From NCBI GenBank assembly GCA_012797825.1, contig JAAZOI010000223.1:1-7713 (forward strand): 7,713 bases of DNA, written 5' to 3'. Below the pieces are notes generated by a model, which did no database searches, had not been told where the DNA came from, and saw nothing but the letters and a program-made list of their open reading frames with translations. Below, one piece after another: positions 1 through 6,572 of the stretch (positions within the stretch are counted from its first letter, which is position 1; each line of letters starts with the position of its first letter). The position numbers and the translations under genes are program-made. The DNA is from Eubacteriaceae bacterium. GTDB lineage: Bacteria; Bacillota; Clostridia; Eubacteriales; UBA1433.

Positions 1-227
1 CATTGCGCGAAGGAACAGGCTTGGCTTTTGTAGATACTCAGGCAGAGAATGCCTTATTGAATTATTTAAAAAATGCAAAATATATCGCTTTCGGAGAACA
101 GCATATTGCTGCGTATATTGCTGCCAGAGAAACTGAATTCACTGCGGTGAATATGGTTATGGCAGGAAGAAAAGCGGGGTTGTCCTCTGAAGATGTGATG
201 GAAAGGCTGAGGGAAACATATGTATAA
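1..227 (+). CDS. ntpC: V-type ATPase subunit C, C-terminal fragment (5' end outside window)
   Basis: This is the last 75 or so residues of the C (d-like) subunit of a bacterial V-type ATPase. In known complexes this subunit sits on the membrane rotor ring as a funnel and receives the D/F central shaft. The reading frame is open from the window edge, with codons in phase with position 3, and stops with TAA at 225-227. The TTG at position 3 is internal and not the true start. The family's C-terminal pattern is visible: an F-G...AAYIAARETEF segment, then MAGRKAGLSSEDVMERLRETYV-like residues matching the usual ending '(I)RERLR..YV'. The loop after F-G reads EQH where I recall Pro-containing residues in many homologues. 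The stop overlaps the start of the next V-ATPase gene by 8 bp, implying translational coupling. Identification rests on the C-terminal motif plus the unmistakable operon context. Confidence 0.9.
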   Translation, partial: LREGTGLAFVDTQAENALLNYLKNAKYIAFGEQHIAAYIAARETEFTAVNMVMAGRKAGLSSEDVMERLRETYV

Positions 228-534
228 AATAGCAGTTATGGGCGACCGCGAAAGCGTGCTTAGCTTTAAAGCCCTCGGTATAGAAACAGTCTCTGTTGAA
301 AATGTAGCAGAGGCAAAAAATCAGCTTCATCGCATGGCAGAAGAAGATTACGCTGTTATATATCTTACCGAACAGTTTGCATCAGAGCTTAAAAGCGAGC
401 TTGCAGTATACGCAGAGAGAGTGACCCCGGCTATTATATTAATTCCCGGAAAAGGAACAACGCTCGGCATAGGACTTGCGGCTGTTAAAGAGGCAGTGGA
501 GCGGGCAGTAGGTGCAGATATTTTAGGCGAGTAA
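220..534 (+). CDS. ntpG: V-type ATPase subunit F (rotor shaft; called NtpG in Enterococcus)
   Basis: This is a small cytoplasmic subunit of the V1 central stalk, which binds subunit D and turns with it inside the A3B3 ring. The product is 104 residues, normal for the family (about 100). The visible pattern is typical: MYKIAVMGDRESVLSFKALGI at the N-terminus (first strand, then the G-D..S...F...G motif), a central YAVIYLTE strand, PAIILIPG, and a C-terminal helix VKEAVERAVGADI. The start ATG at 220 lies 5 bp after GAGGGA (209-214) and inside the end of the C-subunit gene, so the two are probably translationally coupled. It sits between the C and A genes exactly as in the Enterococcus hirae ntp operon. 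Naming differs between species: atpF and ntpG refer to the same subunit. Family assignment is firm. Confidence 0.95.
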   Translation: MYKIAVMGDRESVLSFKALGIETVSVENVAEAKNQLHRMAEEDYAVIYLTEQFASELKSELAVYAERVTPAIILIPGKGTTLGIGLAAVKEAVERAVGADILGE

Positions 535-561
535 AATCTATCGAAAGGTTGAAACAAATAT

Positions 562-2331
562 ATGAAATACGGAAAAATTGTCAAGGTTGCCGGTCCGTTG
601 ATTGTTGCAGAAGGCATGTCAGATGATAATATGTTTGACGTTGTTCATGTAGGCAAGCAAAGACTTATCGGCGAAATAATAGAAATGCGCGGGGGGAATG
701 CTTCAATTCAGGTTTATGAAGAAACAGCCGGCATTAGCGTAGGCGATGAAGTAGCAGCTACGGGAGCTCCCCTTTCAGTTGAACTTGGCCCCGGAATGAT
801 AGGCACAATTTATGATGGCATTCAAAGACCTCTCGAAGAAATTCGTAATCTTGTAGGATCAAGCATTACAAGAGGTATTAGCGTACCATCAATTTCAAGA
901 GATAAGAAATGGAATTTTGTACCTTCTGTAAAAGCAGGGGATAAAGTTGTTGCCGGAGATATTATCGGTACGGTACAAGAAACAAGTGTTGTTAACCACA
1001 AAATAATGGTACCTGTAGGCGTTGAAGGCGTTGTAGAAGAAATTAAAGCAGGCGATTTCATTGTAACGGATACAGTTTGTGTATTAAAAACAGCTCAAGG
1101 CAAAAAAGAGCTGAGCATGATGCAAAAATGGCCTGTTCGTGTTGAAAGACCATACAAAGAAAAATTGCCGCCGGATATTCCGATGATAACAGGACAAAGA
1201 ATAATTGATACATTCTTCCCAATAGCTAAAGGCGGTACAGCCGCTGTTCCGGGTCCGTTCGGCTCAGGAAAAACAGTTGTACAGCACCAATTGGCTAAAT
1301 GGAGCGATGTTGATATAGTTATTTACGTTGGATGCGGCGAACGCGGAAACGAAATGACGGACGTTTTAATGGAATTCCCGGAACTTAAAGACCCGCGTAC
1401 AGGCGAAAGCTTGATGCAGAGAACAGTTCTTATAGCTAACACATCAGACATGCCTGTTGCAGCTAGGGAAGCTTCAGTATATACAGGTATTACAATAGCT
1501 GAATATTTCAGAGATATGGGCTATTCAGTAGCTTTGATAGCAGACTCAACATCACGTTGGGCGGAAGCGCTTCGTGAAATGTCAGGCCGTCTTGAAGAAA
1601 TGCCTGGCGAAGAAGGATACCCCGCTTACCTTACATCAAGACTTGCTCAGTTCTACGAACGTGCAGGCAGTGTTGTATGCTTAGGCTCAGACAACAGAAC
1701 AGCAGCTCTTTCAGCTATAGGTGCCGTTTCACCTCCTGGCGGAGACATTTCGGAACCTGTGTCACAGGCGACGCTGCGTATAGTTAAAGTATTCTGGGGC
1801 CTTGACAGTGCGCTTGCATACGCAAGACACTTCCCGGCAATAAACTGGCTTAACAGCTATTCGCTGTATGATGACAGATTAAGCAATTGGTATAATACAA
1901 AAATCGGCAAAGTATTTACAGCAAATAAACAAGCTGCAATGCAGTTATTGCAATTAGAAAGCGAACTGAATGAAATAGTACGACTTGTTGGTATAGACGC
2001 ACTTTCACCCGGCGACAGACTGAGCATGGAAGTTGCACGTACGATGCGAGAAGACTTCTTGCAGCAAAACGCATTTTCTGATACAGACTCATACACGTCC
2101 TTAGAAAAGCAAATGGGGCTAATGGATTTGATACTCCATTACGGACAAGTAGCACGCAATGCAATTAATAATGGCGCAGATCTTCAGAAAGTTATCTCAA
2201 TCCCGGCGAGAGATCAAATAGGCCGCGCGAAAGATATAGATCAAGCAATTTATAAAGAAGAATATGCTAAGATTACAAAGAATATTGACGACCAGATAGC
2301 TAAATTAACACAAGAAGGGGGTGAAAGATAA
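562..2331 (+). CDS. ntpA: V-type ATPase catalytic subunit A
   Basis: This is the catalytic subunit of V1. It hydrolyses (or, in some species, synthesises) ATP at the A/B interfaces to drive rotation and ion transport across the membrane. Its 589 residues are the normal length. Visible from N to C are: a beta-barrel start, MKYGKIVKVAGPLIV; the A-specific 'bulge' insertion at about 110-190, absent from B and from F1 beta; Walker A GPFGSGKT at 231-238 (Lys237, Thr238); GCGERGNEM at 257-265 with the catalytic Glu260; Walker B LIAD ending at Asp328, followed by STSRWAEALRE; SPPGGD at 390-395; and a helical C-terminal domain. These numbers lie one below the recalled E. hirae residues (K238, E261, D329), so the active site is complete. 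The start at 562 is set by the conserved N-terminus; a rather distant AAAGG (544-548) is the only candidate ribosome binding site. The stop overlaps the next ATG by one base (TAATG). Confidence 0.98.
   Translation: MKYGKIVKVAGPLIVAEGMSDDNMFDVVHVGKQRLIGEIIEMRGGNASIQVYEETAGISVGDEVAATGAPLSVELGPGMIGTIYDGIQRPLEEIRNLVGSSITRGISVPSISRDKKWNFVPSVKAGDKVVAGDIIGTVQETSVVNHKIMVPVGVEGVVEEIKAGDFIVTDTVCVLKTAQGKKELSMMQKWPVRVERPYKEKLPPDIPMITGQRIIDTFFPIAKGGTAAVPGPFGSGKTVVQHQLAKWSDVDIVIYVGCGERGNEMTDVLMEFPELKDPRTGESLMQRTVLIANTSDMPVAAREASVYTGITIAEYFRDMGYSVALIADSTSRWAEALREMSGRLEEMPGEEGYPAYLTSRLAQFYERAGSVVCLGSDNRTAALSAIGAVSPPGGDISEPVSQATLRIVKVFWGLDSALAYARHFPAINWLNSYSLYDDRLSNWYNTKIGKVFTANKQAAMQLLQLESELNEIVRLVGIDALSPGDRLSMEVARTMREDFLQQNAFSDTDSYTSLEKQMGLMDLILHYGQVARNAINNGADLQKVISIPARDQIGRAKDIDQAIYKEEYAKITKNIDDQIAKLTQEGGER
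2313..2323 (+). promoter_or_regulatory. Ribosome binding site of ntpB, inside the end of ntpA
   Basis: AGAAGGGGGTG lies 7 bp before the ATG at 2331, within the last codons of the A-subunit gene. GGGGGTG is the GGAGGTG consensus with one A-to-G change, which still pairs as G-U with the 16S rRNA tail. With the TAATG stop/start overlap, it favours coupled synthesis of the A and B subunits, which assemble one to one. Confidence 0.75.
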
Positions 2332-3713
2332 TGATAAAAGAATACAGAACAATACGTGAAGTTGCCGGCCCTCTTATGCTTGTTTCGGATGTATCTGACG
2401 TAAGTTACGGTGAACTTGGCGAAATTGAACTTCAGAACGGAGAAACAAGACGCTGCCGCGTACTTGAACTTAATGGTTCTAACGCATTAGTTCAGCTCTT
2501 TGAAAGTTCAGCCGGTATTAACCTTGCACAATCTAAAGTTAGATTTTTAGGTCACGGCATTGAACTCGGCGTTGCCGAAGATATGCTCGGCCGTGTATTT
2601 GACGGACTTGGAAGACCTATAGACGGCGGTCCGGAAATTTTACCGGAAAAACGTCTTGACATTAACGGCGTTCCTATGAACCCTGCAGCGCGTGACTATC
2701 CTTCAGAATTTATTCAAACAGGAGTTTCCGCTATTGACGGACTTAACACACTGGTTCGCGGACAGAAGCTTCCTATATTTTCAGGTTCAGGTCTTCCGCA
2801 TGCTCAGCTTGCGGCTCAGATAGCCCGTCAGGCGAAAGTATTAGGAACAGAATCTAAATTCGCCGTTGTATTTGCGGCTGTTGGTATCACGTTTGAAGAA
2901 GCTGACTTCTTTATATCAGACTTCAGAAGGACAGGAGCAATAGACAGAACAGTATTGTTCATGAACCTTGCAAATGACCCTGCTATTGAACGTATATCTA
3001 CACCTCGTATGGCGCTTACTGCTGCTGAATATCTGGCATTTGACTTAGGAATGCAAGTTCTTGTTATAATCACTGATATAACAAACTACGCTGAAGCACT
3101 TCGTGAAGTATCTGCAGCGCGTAAGGAAGTTCCCGGACGCCGCGGATATCCCGGATATTTATATACTGACCTTGCAACGATGTACGAACGCGCAGGCAGA
3201 AGACTTGACAGCAATGGATCTATTACAATGATACCGATTCTTTCAATGCCAGAAGATGACAAAACACATCCTATTCCTGACTTAACAGGATATATAACAG
3301 AAGGTCAGATTATACTTTCACGTGAACTTTATCGTAAAGGTCTTAGACCTCCTATCGATGTTTTGCCTTCACTCTCACGTCTTAAAGACAAAGGTATCGG
3401 CAAAGGAAAAACACGTGAAGACCATGCAGGTACAATGAACCAGCTGTTTGCCGCATATGCCAGAGGTAAAGACGCAAAAGAGTTAATGACAATTCTGGGC
3501 GAAGCAGCGCTTACAGATGTTGATAAATTGTATGCAAAATTTGCAGATGAATTTGAAAAAAGATACGTATCACAAGGGTATGAAACAGACAGAACAATTG
3601 AAGAGACATTAAAGATCGGTTGGGAACTGCTTGCAATTCTGCCCAAGAACGAACTGAAACGTATTAAACCTGAGCATATTGAAATGTATTATGAAGAATT
3701 AGATCAAAAATAA
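2331..3713 (+). CDS. ntpB: V-type ATPase regulatory/nucleotide-binding subunit B
   Basis: This is the non-catalytic partner of A in the A3B3 hexamer, which supplies the arginine finger to the catalytic site. The product is 460 residues, normal for the family. The start is typical (IKEYRTIREVAGPLMLV). A beta-barrel domain covers about 1-75, then comes the nucleotide-binding fold. The P-loop position reads SGSGLPHA at 151-158, the expected degenerate form lacking the Walker Lys, so B does not hydrolyse ATP. The ITDITNYAEALREVSAARKE region and the LPSLSRL motif containing Arg350 follow; Arg350 is at the same number as the recalled E. hirae arginine finger. A helical C-terminal domain ends the protein. 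The gene overlaps ntpA by one base and is followed 19 bp later by ntpD. Nothing is truncated or unusual. Confidence 0.98.
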   Translation: MIKEYRTIREVAGPLMLVSDVSDVSYGELGEIELQNGETRRCRVLELNGSNALVQLFESSAGINLAQSKVRFLGHGIELGVAEDMLGRVFDGLGRPIDGGPEILPEKRLDINGVPMNPAARDYPSEFIQTGVSAIDGLNTLVRGQKLPIFSGSGLPHAQLAAQIARQAKVLGTESKFAVVFAAVGITFEEADFFISDFRRTGAIDRTVLFMNLANDPAIERISTPRMALTAAEYLAFDLGMQVLVIITDITNYAEALREVSAARKEVPGRRGYPGYLYTDLATMYERAGRRLDSNGSITMIPILSMPEDDKTHPIPDLTGYITEGQIILSRELYRKGLRPPIDVLPSLSRLKDKGIGKGKTREDHAGTMNQLFAAYARGKDAKELMTILGEAALTDVDKLYAKFADEFEKRYVSQGYETDRTIEETLKIGWELLAILPKNELKRIKPEHIEMYYEELDQK

Positions 3714-3716
3714 AAT

Positions 3717-3724
3717 GGGGGTGG
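3717..3724 (+). promoter_or_regulatory. Ribosome binding site of ntpD
   Basis: GGGGGTGG lies 8 bp before the ATG at 3733, in the 19 bp gap after the ntpB stop. It repeats the same GGGGGTG form seen before ntpB, so this variant of the GGAGGTG consensus is used twice in the operon. Confidence 0.75.
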
Positions 3725-3732
3725 ATTAAAAA

Positions 3733-4389
3733 ATGGCGAAATTAGCAGTAAATCCAACCCGTATGGAGCTTACCCGCTTAAAAGTAAGACTTAAAACTGC
3801 TCGACGAGGTCATAAATTATTAAAAGACATACGCGATGAATTGATGAAACAATTTTTAGAAATTGTAAGACAAAACCGCGCGTTAAGATTAAGAGTCGAA
3901 GCGGCACTTATAAAAGCAGGTAACTGCTTTACAGTGGCTTCTGCCGCCATGTCTCCGGAATTTTTGGAAGAAGCATTGCTTTATCCGAAACAGAGTGTTG
4001 CGCTGGATTATAAATATAAAAACATAATGTCAGTTAATGTACCGATATATGAATTTAAAACATCCAACGAAGACGCATCTGAAATATTCCCTTACGGCTT
4101 TGCAACAACTTTGGGCGAACTTGATGATGCAGTGCTTGCTCTTTCTGAAATACTGCCTGATTTATTGCAGTTAGCACAGATAGAAAAATCTGTACAATTG
4201 CTGTCTCAGGAAATAGAAAAGACGAGACGCAGAGTTAACGCGCTTGAATATGTTATGATTCCGCAGCTTGAAGAAACAATTCGTTATATTGTAATGAAAT
4301 TAGATGAGAATGAGCGCGGTAATTTGAGCAGACTTATGAAAGTTAAAGACATGATGGTAGCCGAAGCTCGCAAAAAGAATGCTTATTAA
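3733..4389 (+). CDS. ntpD: V-type ATPase subunit D (central rotor shaft)
   Basis: Subunit D forms the long coiled-coil axle that rotates inside the A3B3 ring and, with the F-type subunit, transmits torque to the membrane ring. The product is 218 residues, within the usual range of about 200-220. The N-terminus carries the family signature VNPTRMELTRLKVRLKTARRGHKLLKDIRDEL, in part at residues 6-37, predicted as a long charged helix. A short globular region around 75-130 follows. The C-terminal helix begins with RRRVNALEYV at 165-174 and continues through IPQLEETIRYI, another family hallmark. The protein is basic and helical with no membrane segment, as expected for the shaft. It is the last gene of the operon here, followed 15 bp later by an intrinsic terminator. 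No ntpH or ntpJ genes (present after D in E. hirae) follow. Confidence 0.96.
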   Translation: MAKLAVNPTRMELTRLKVRLKTARRGHKLLKDIRDELMKQFLEIVRQNRALRLRVEAALIKAGNCFTVASAAMSPEFLEEALLYPKQSVALDYKYKNIMSVNVPIYEFKTSNEDASEIFPYGFATTLGELDDAVLALSEILPDLLQLAQIEKSVQLLSQEIEKTRRRVNALEYVMIPQLEETIRYIVMKLDENERGNLSRLMKVKDMMVAEARKKNAY

Positions 4390-4404
4390 AAACAAATAAA
4401 TAAT

Positions 4405-4434
4405 AAAAAAGCTGTCAGTAAAGGCAGCTTTTTT
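4405..4434 (+). terminator. Intrinsic terminator of the V-ATPase operon
   Basis: A 12 bp stem is formed by 4405-4416 (AAAAAAGCTGTC) and 4423-4434 (GGCAGCTTTTTT) around a 6-base loop, AGTAAA. One T-G wobble is the only imperfection. The T run after the GC-rich core gives the RNA U-tract. The A run on the 5' side makes it terminator-like on the - strand as well, but no - strand gene is seen here. It begins 15 bp after the ntpD stop. Confidence 0.9.
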
Positions 4435-4436
4435 AA

Positions 4437-4466
4437 TTGGTAAAAATATCCAATAATAAATATTAT
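4437..4466 (+). promoter_or_regulatory. Possible weak promoter for the M23 peptidase gene
   Basis: TTGGTA (4437-4442) and TATTAT (4461-4466) are separated by 18 bp, directly after the terminator and 22 bp before the next ATG. Each box is only a partial match to the housekeeping consensus, and the region is so AT-rich that chance matches are likely. A promoter is expected here because the terminator isolates the downstream gene. Confidence 0.3.
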
Positions 4467-4488
4467 AAATTTAATTAAAAATATATAA

Positions 4489-5571
4489 ATGAAAAAAATT
4501 AAATATATTTCATTTATTTTATTAATTATATATATATTTCTTTTAATGCCTAAATATTGTATTGCAATTGAGAATAAATCATGCAGTATTGACAGTAATG
4601 TAATGAACACTGCAATAAGTGCGATGAAAATAAATGCATGTGCGATAAAATCAGGAGAGGATATTATATGCACTGTAAAAGATAAAGCGACAGCGCAAAG
4701 TGTTTTAGATGCATTCTATTATAATTATGCAAAATGTAAAAATAATGAAGTATTATTAGAAATTAAATGGAATGAGAAACCTGAAATAGTAAATGTAAAA
4801 GAAGATATTTGCAATATATTAAGCAAAGAAGATGCTATTGATATGCTTACATCAGCTGCAAGCGATAATTACACAGAAGTTGCAGCATTGAGCATTGCAG
4901 GAGAGACAAAAGCAAATAAAACGATGGCAGTATCATATATAAAATATGTTAAGGAAGCAGAAGCAATAGATTATAATATTATAACAGAAAGCAGCAATAC
5001 ACTATATCAAGATCAAAGACAAATAAAACAAAAAGGCGTTCAAGGCTTAAAAGAAAATATTTATAAAATTGAATATATTAATGACGAAGAACAAAAAAGA
5101 GAGTTTATTAAATCTCAGGATCTGATAAAACCTCAAGATGAAATTATTATTAAAGGAACAAAAATAAGGAAACAACCCCAGTATATACTACCCACAAGCG
5201 GGTTTGTTAGCAGCATATACGGAGAGCGAAACGGAGAAATGCATTTAGGAATTGATATTGCAGATTCTAAGGATACAATAGTTTATGCGTCAAAAGACGG
5301 AACAGTAATGCGGGCGGGATCATATTACGGATACGGCAATTGCATTGATATCAGACATAATGACGGATCTTGGACAAGATATGGGCATTTGGATAAATTT
5401 TTAGTTAATGTCGGCGATAAAGTAAATCAAGGTCAGGAAATAGGACTTATGGGGACAACAGGAAACAGCACAGGCTATCATTTGCATTTTGAAATACGAT
5501 ATGGTAATTGGCCGTATGGCAGAACTGTCGATCCAAGTTATTTTTTAGATTTATCAAAATTAAAATATTAA
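4489..5571 (+). CDS. Secreted G5-domain M23 (LytM-type) peptidoglycan endopeptidase
   Basis: This is a predicted zinc metallopeptidase that cuts peptide crosslinks in the cell wall outside the membrane. Residues 1-26 form a signal peptide: MKKIKY, a hydrophobic stretch at 7-20, and likely cleavage after CIA at 24-26. Residues about 50-130 resemble the alpha/beta N-terminal module found in clostridial G5-M23 proteins. Residues about 162-225 look like a G5 domain ending in IIIKGTK. The M23 domain runs from about 230 to 355, with zinc ligands His252 and Asp256 (HLGID) and His333, and catalytic His300 (RYGHLD) and His331 (HLHFE at 331-335), so the active site is complete. No LysM module is recognisable between the N-terminal module and G5. 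The gene follows the V-ATPase terminator and is much more AT-rich than that operon. No Shine-Dalgarno motif precedes the ATG, but the signal peptide fixes the start. The wall substrate bond and cellular role (growth, division or sporulation) cannot be told. Confidence 0.9.
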   Translation: MKKIKYISFILLIIYIFLLMPKYCIAIENKSCSIDSNVMNTAISAMKINACAIKSGEDIICTVKDKATAQSVLDAFYYNYAKCKNNEVLLEIKWNEKPEIVNVKEDICNILSKEDAIDMLTSAASDNYTEVAALSIAGETKANKTMAVSYIKYVKEAEAIDYNIITESSNTLYQDQRQIKQKGVQGLKENIYKIEYINDEEQKREFIKSQDLIKPQDEIIIKGTKIRKQPQYILPTSGFVSSIYGERNGEMHLGIDIADSKDTIVYASKDGTVMRAGSYYGYGNCIDIRHNDGSWTRYGHLDKFLVNVGDKVNQGQEIGLMGTTGNSTGYHLHFEIRYGNWPYGRTVDPSYFLDLSKLKY

Positions 5572-5586
5572 ATTATTTAAACTTTA

Positions 5587-5604
5587 AACATTCACAAGAA
5601 TGTT
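5587..5604 (+). repeat. Perfect short inverted repeat between the peptidase and the unknown gene
   Basis: AACATTC (5587-5593) and GAATGTT (5598-5604) pair perfectly across a 4-base loop, ACAA, 15 bp after the peptidase stop. The following GTTTGTAG is a poor U-tract, and the stem has only two G-C pairs. It could be a weak terminator, an mRNA 3'-end hairpin or a dimeric-regulator operator. No function is demonstrated. Confidence 0.45.
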
Positions 5605-5643
5605 GTTTGTAGTAAAAATATTATTTTATTCATATTAATTTTT

Positions 5644-5650
5644 AGGGTGA
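5644..5650 (+). promoter_or_regulatory. Ribosome binding site that sets the start of the unknown gene
   Basis: AGGGTGA lies 5 bp before the ATG at 5656. The in-frame GTG at 5647 falls inside this motif, so the ATG and not the GTG is the likely start. Confidence 0.75.
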
Positions 5651-5655
5651 TTAAT

Positions 5656-6492
5656 ATGAATGAGATTTTATGGTTTATAAATGAAAATAATGTAAATATT
5701 ACTTATAAAAACAAAATCAAATCAGTATTAAATAAGCTGTCATCAAATACTTCTTCTTATAAAAAATATGCTATAAAAAATAAATCGGATAGGCAAATAG
5801 GATATGCATGCATATATAAGGAGAGGTATTCAAGTAATAAACAAGAGCAATTTGAGTATTTAAAAGATATTATAATAAAAGCATATGAAGAAACCGGAAT
5901 AAGATATTTCTCCCTATATGGCTCAGATCCGGAAATAGCAGCATATGTACATAATTATTTTAAAGACTATTATATAAGCGGCGCTGAGTTGATGTGTGAA
6001 ATATTTTTAATGAATTTAAATAATACATATTTCAGCAATAAAATTTGCTTTGTCATTGACGGATACATAAGCTTACTTAAATATTACAAAATATTTGATT
6101 TATTCTGCGAAGCCAGCATTATATGCGATAATGTAAAAGCTTTCGATACCATTACTAAAGAAATTTATTTACAGACAGCGACATCTGTATATTTATCAAA
6201 CAATCCCGGCATTATCAAGCAATCTGATATTGTTTTTTTTGCATCTGCAAATAAAAATTATATAAAATATCTCAATCCTGATAATATTGTTTTGGATATT
6301 ATCGATATTATCGGCGATGATTATAAATCTATTAAACTTATAAAGCCTCCTAAATTTATGGATTTTTACGAAAACCGTATTTCCGGAGTGTTTTTAAGTG
6401 ACATGAAATTAAATGTATCTTGCGCTCAAAGTCTGCTATATGTTTTGAATATAGATTTAAATAAATATGACAGCGAACTTAAGTTAATATAA
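5656..6492 (+). CDS. Unrecognised protein, possibly with a Rossmann-like C-terminal half
   Basis: I do not recognise this 278-residue protein. It has no signal peptide or convincing membrane segment, so it is probably cytoplasmic. The N-terminal half (1-125) is Lys/Asn/Tyr-rich, with YACIYKERY near 46-54 and RYFSLYGSDPEIAAYVHNYF in the middle. From residue 129 an alternating strand/helix pattern appears: KICFVIDGY (129-137), a helix, ASIICDN, ATSVYLSNN, SDIVFFASAN (about 190-199) and NIVLDI (210-215). This resembles the spacing of strands in a nucleotide-binding Rossmann-like fold, but no clear GxGxxG loop or catalytic motif is seen. That reading is inference. The start is the ATG after AGGGTGA. 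A neighbouring run of eight T (6233-6240) lies in the frame but does not break it. The gene follows the M23 peptidase by 84 bp and precedes the greA promoter; it may be cotranscribed with the peptidase. Composition is very AT-rich. Confidence 0.8.
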   Translation: MNEILWFINENNVNITYKNKIKSVLNKLSSNTSSYKKYAIKNKSDRQIGYACIYKERYSSNKQEQFEYLKDIIIKAYEETGIRYFSLYGSDPEIAAYVHNYFKDYYISGAELMCEIFLMNLNNTYFSNKICFVIDGYISLLKYYKIFDLFCEASIICDNVKAFDTITKEIYLQTATSVYLSNNPGIIKQSDIVFFASANKNYIKYLNPDNIVLDIIDIIGDDYKSIKLIKPPKFMDFYENRISGVFLSDMKLNVSCAQSLLYVLNIDLNKYDSELKLI

Positions 6493-6502
6493 ATTATAAA
6501 TC

Positions 6503-6531
6503 TTGACATAAAAATGACACTTAATTATAAT
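6503..6531 (+). promoter_or_regulatory. Full-consensus housekeeping (sigma-A/sigma-70) promoter of greA-lysS
   Basis: TTGACA (6503-6508) and TATAAT (6526-6531) match the consensus at all 12 positions with the ideal 17 bp spacer. Transcription should start near 6538. It lies just 11 bp after the end of the unknown gene and 42 bp before the greA GTG start. Confidence 0.9.
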
Positions 6532-6572
6532 GATTAGATAAATTGTTGAGTCGGAAAGGAAAGTGGAAAATC

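Noticed and set aside
348..617. Reverse-strand ORF of 89 residues across the F/A gene junction
   Set aside because: It lies opposite two well-supported V-ATPase genes and is low-complexity, so it is a shadow frame.
3329..3646. Reverse-strand ORF of 105 residues inside ntpB
   Set aside because: It is antisense to a highly conserved coding region and Ser-rich, as expected for a shadow of a real gene.
4386..4673. Reverse-strand ORF of 95 residues with a very hydrophobic product
   Set aside because: It is antisense to the signal peptide and terminator region of the M23 gene. Hydrophobicity follows from AT-rich codons, its end lies inside the terminator, and it has no homologous motif.
5647..5655. 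GTG start for the unknown gene
   Set aside because: The codon is part of the AGGGTGA ribosome binding site for the ATG at 5656.
6543..6572. Upstream TTG start that would extend GreA by ten residues
   Set aside because: It would leave almost no 5' leader after the consensus promoter and adds residues not found in the family. The GTG at 6573 gives the standard N-terminus.
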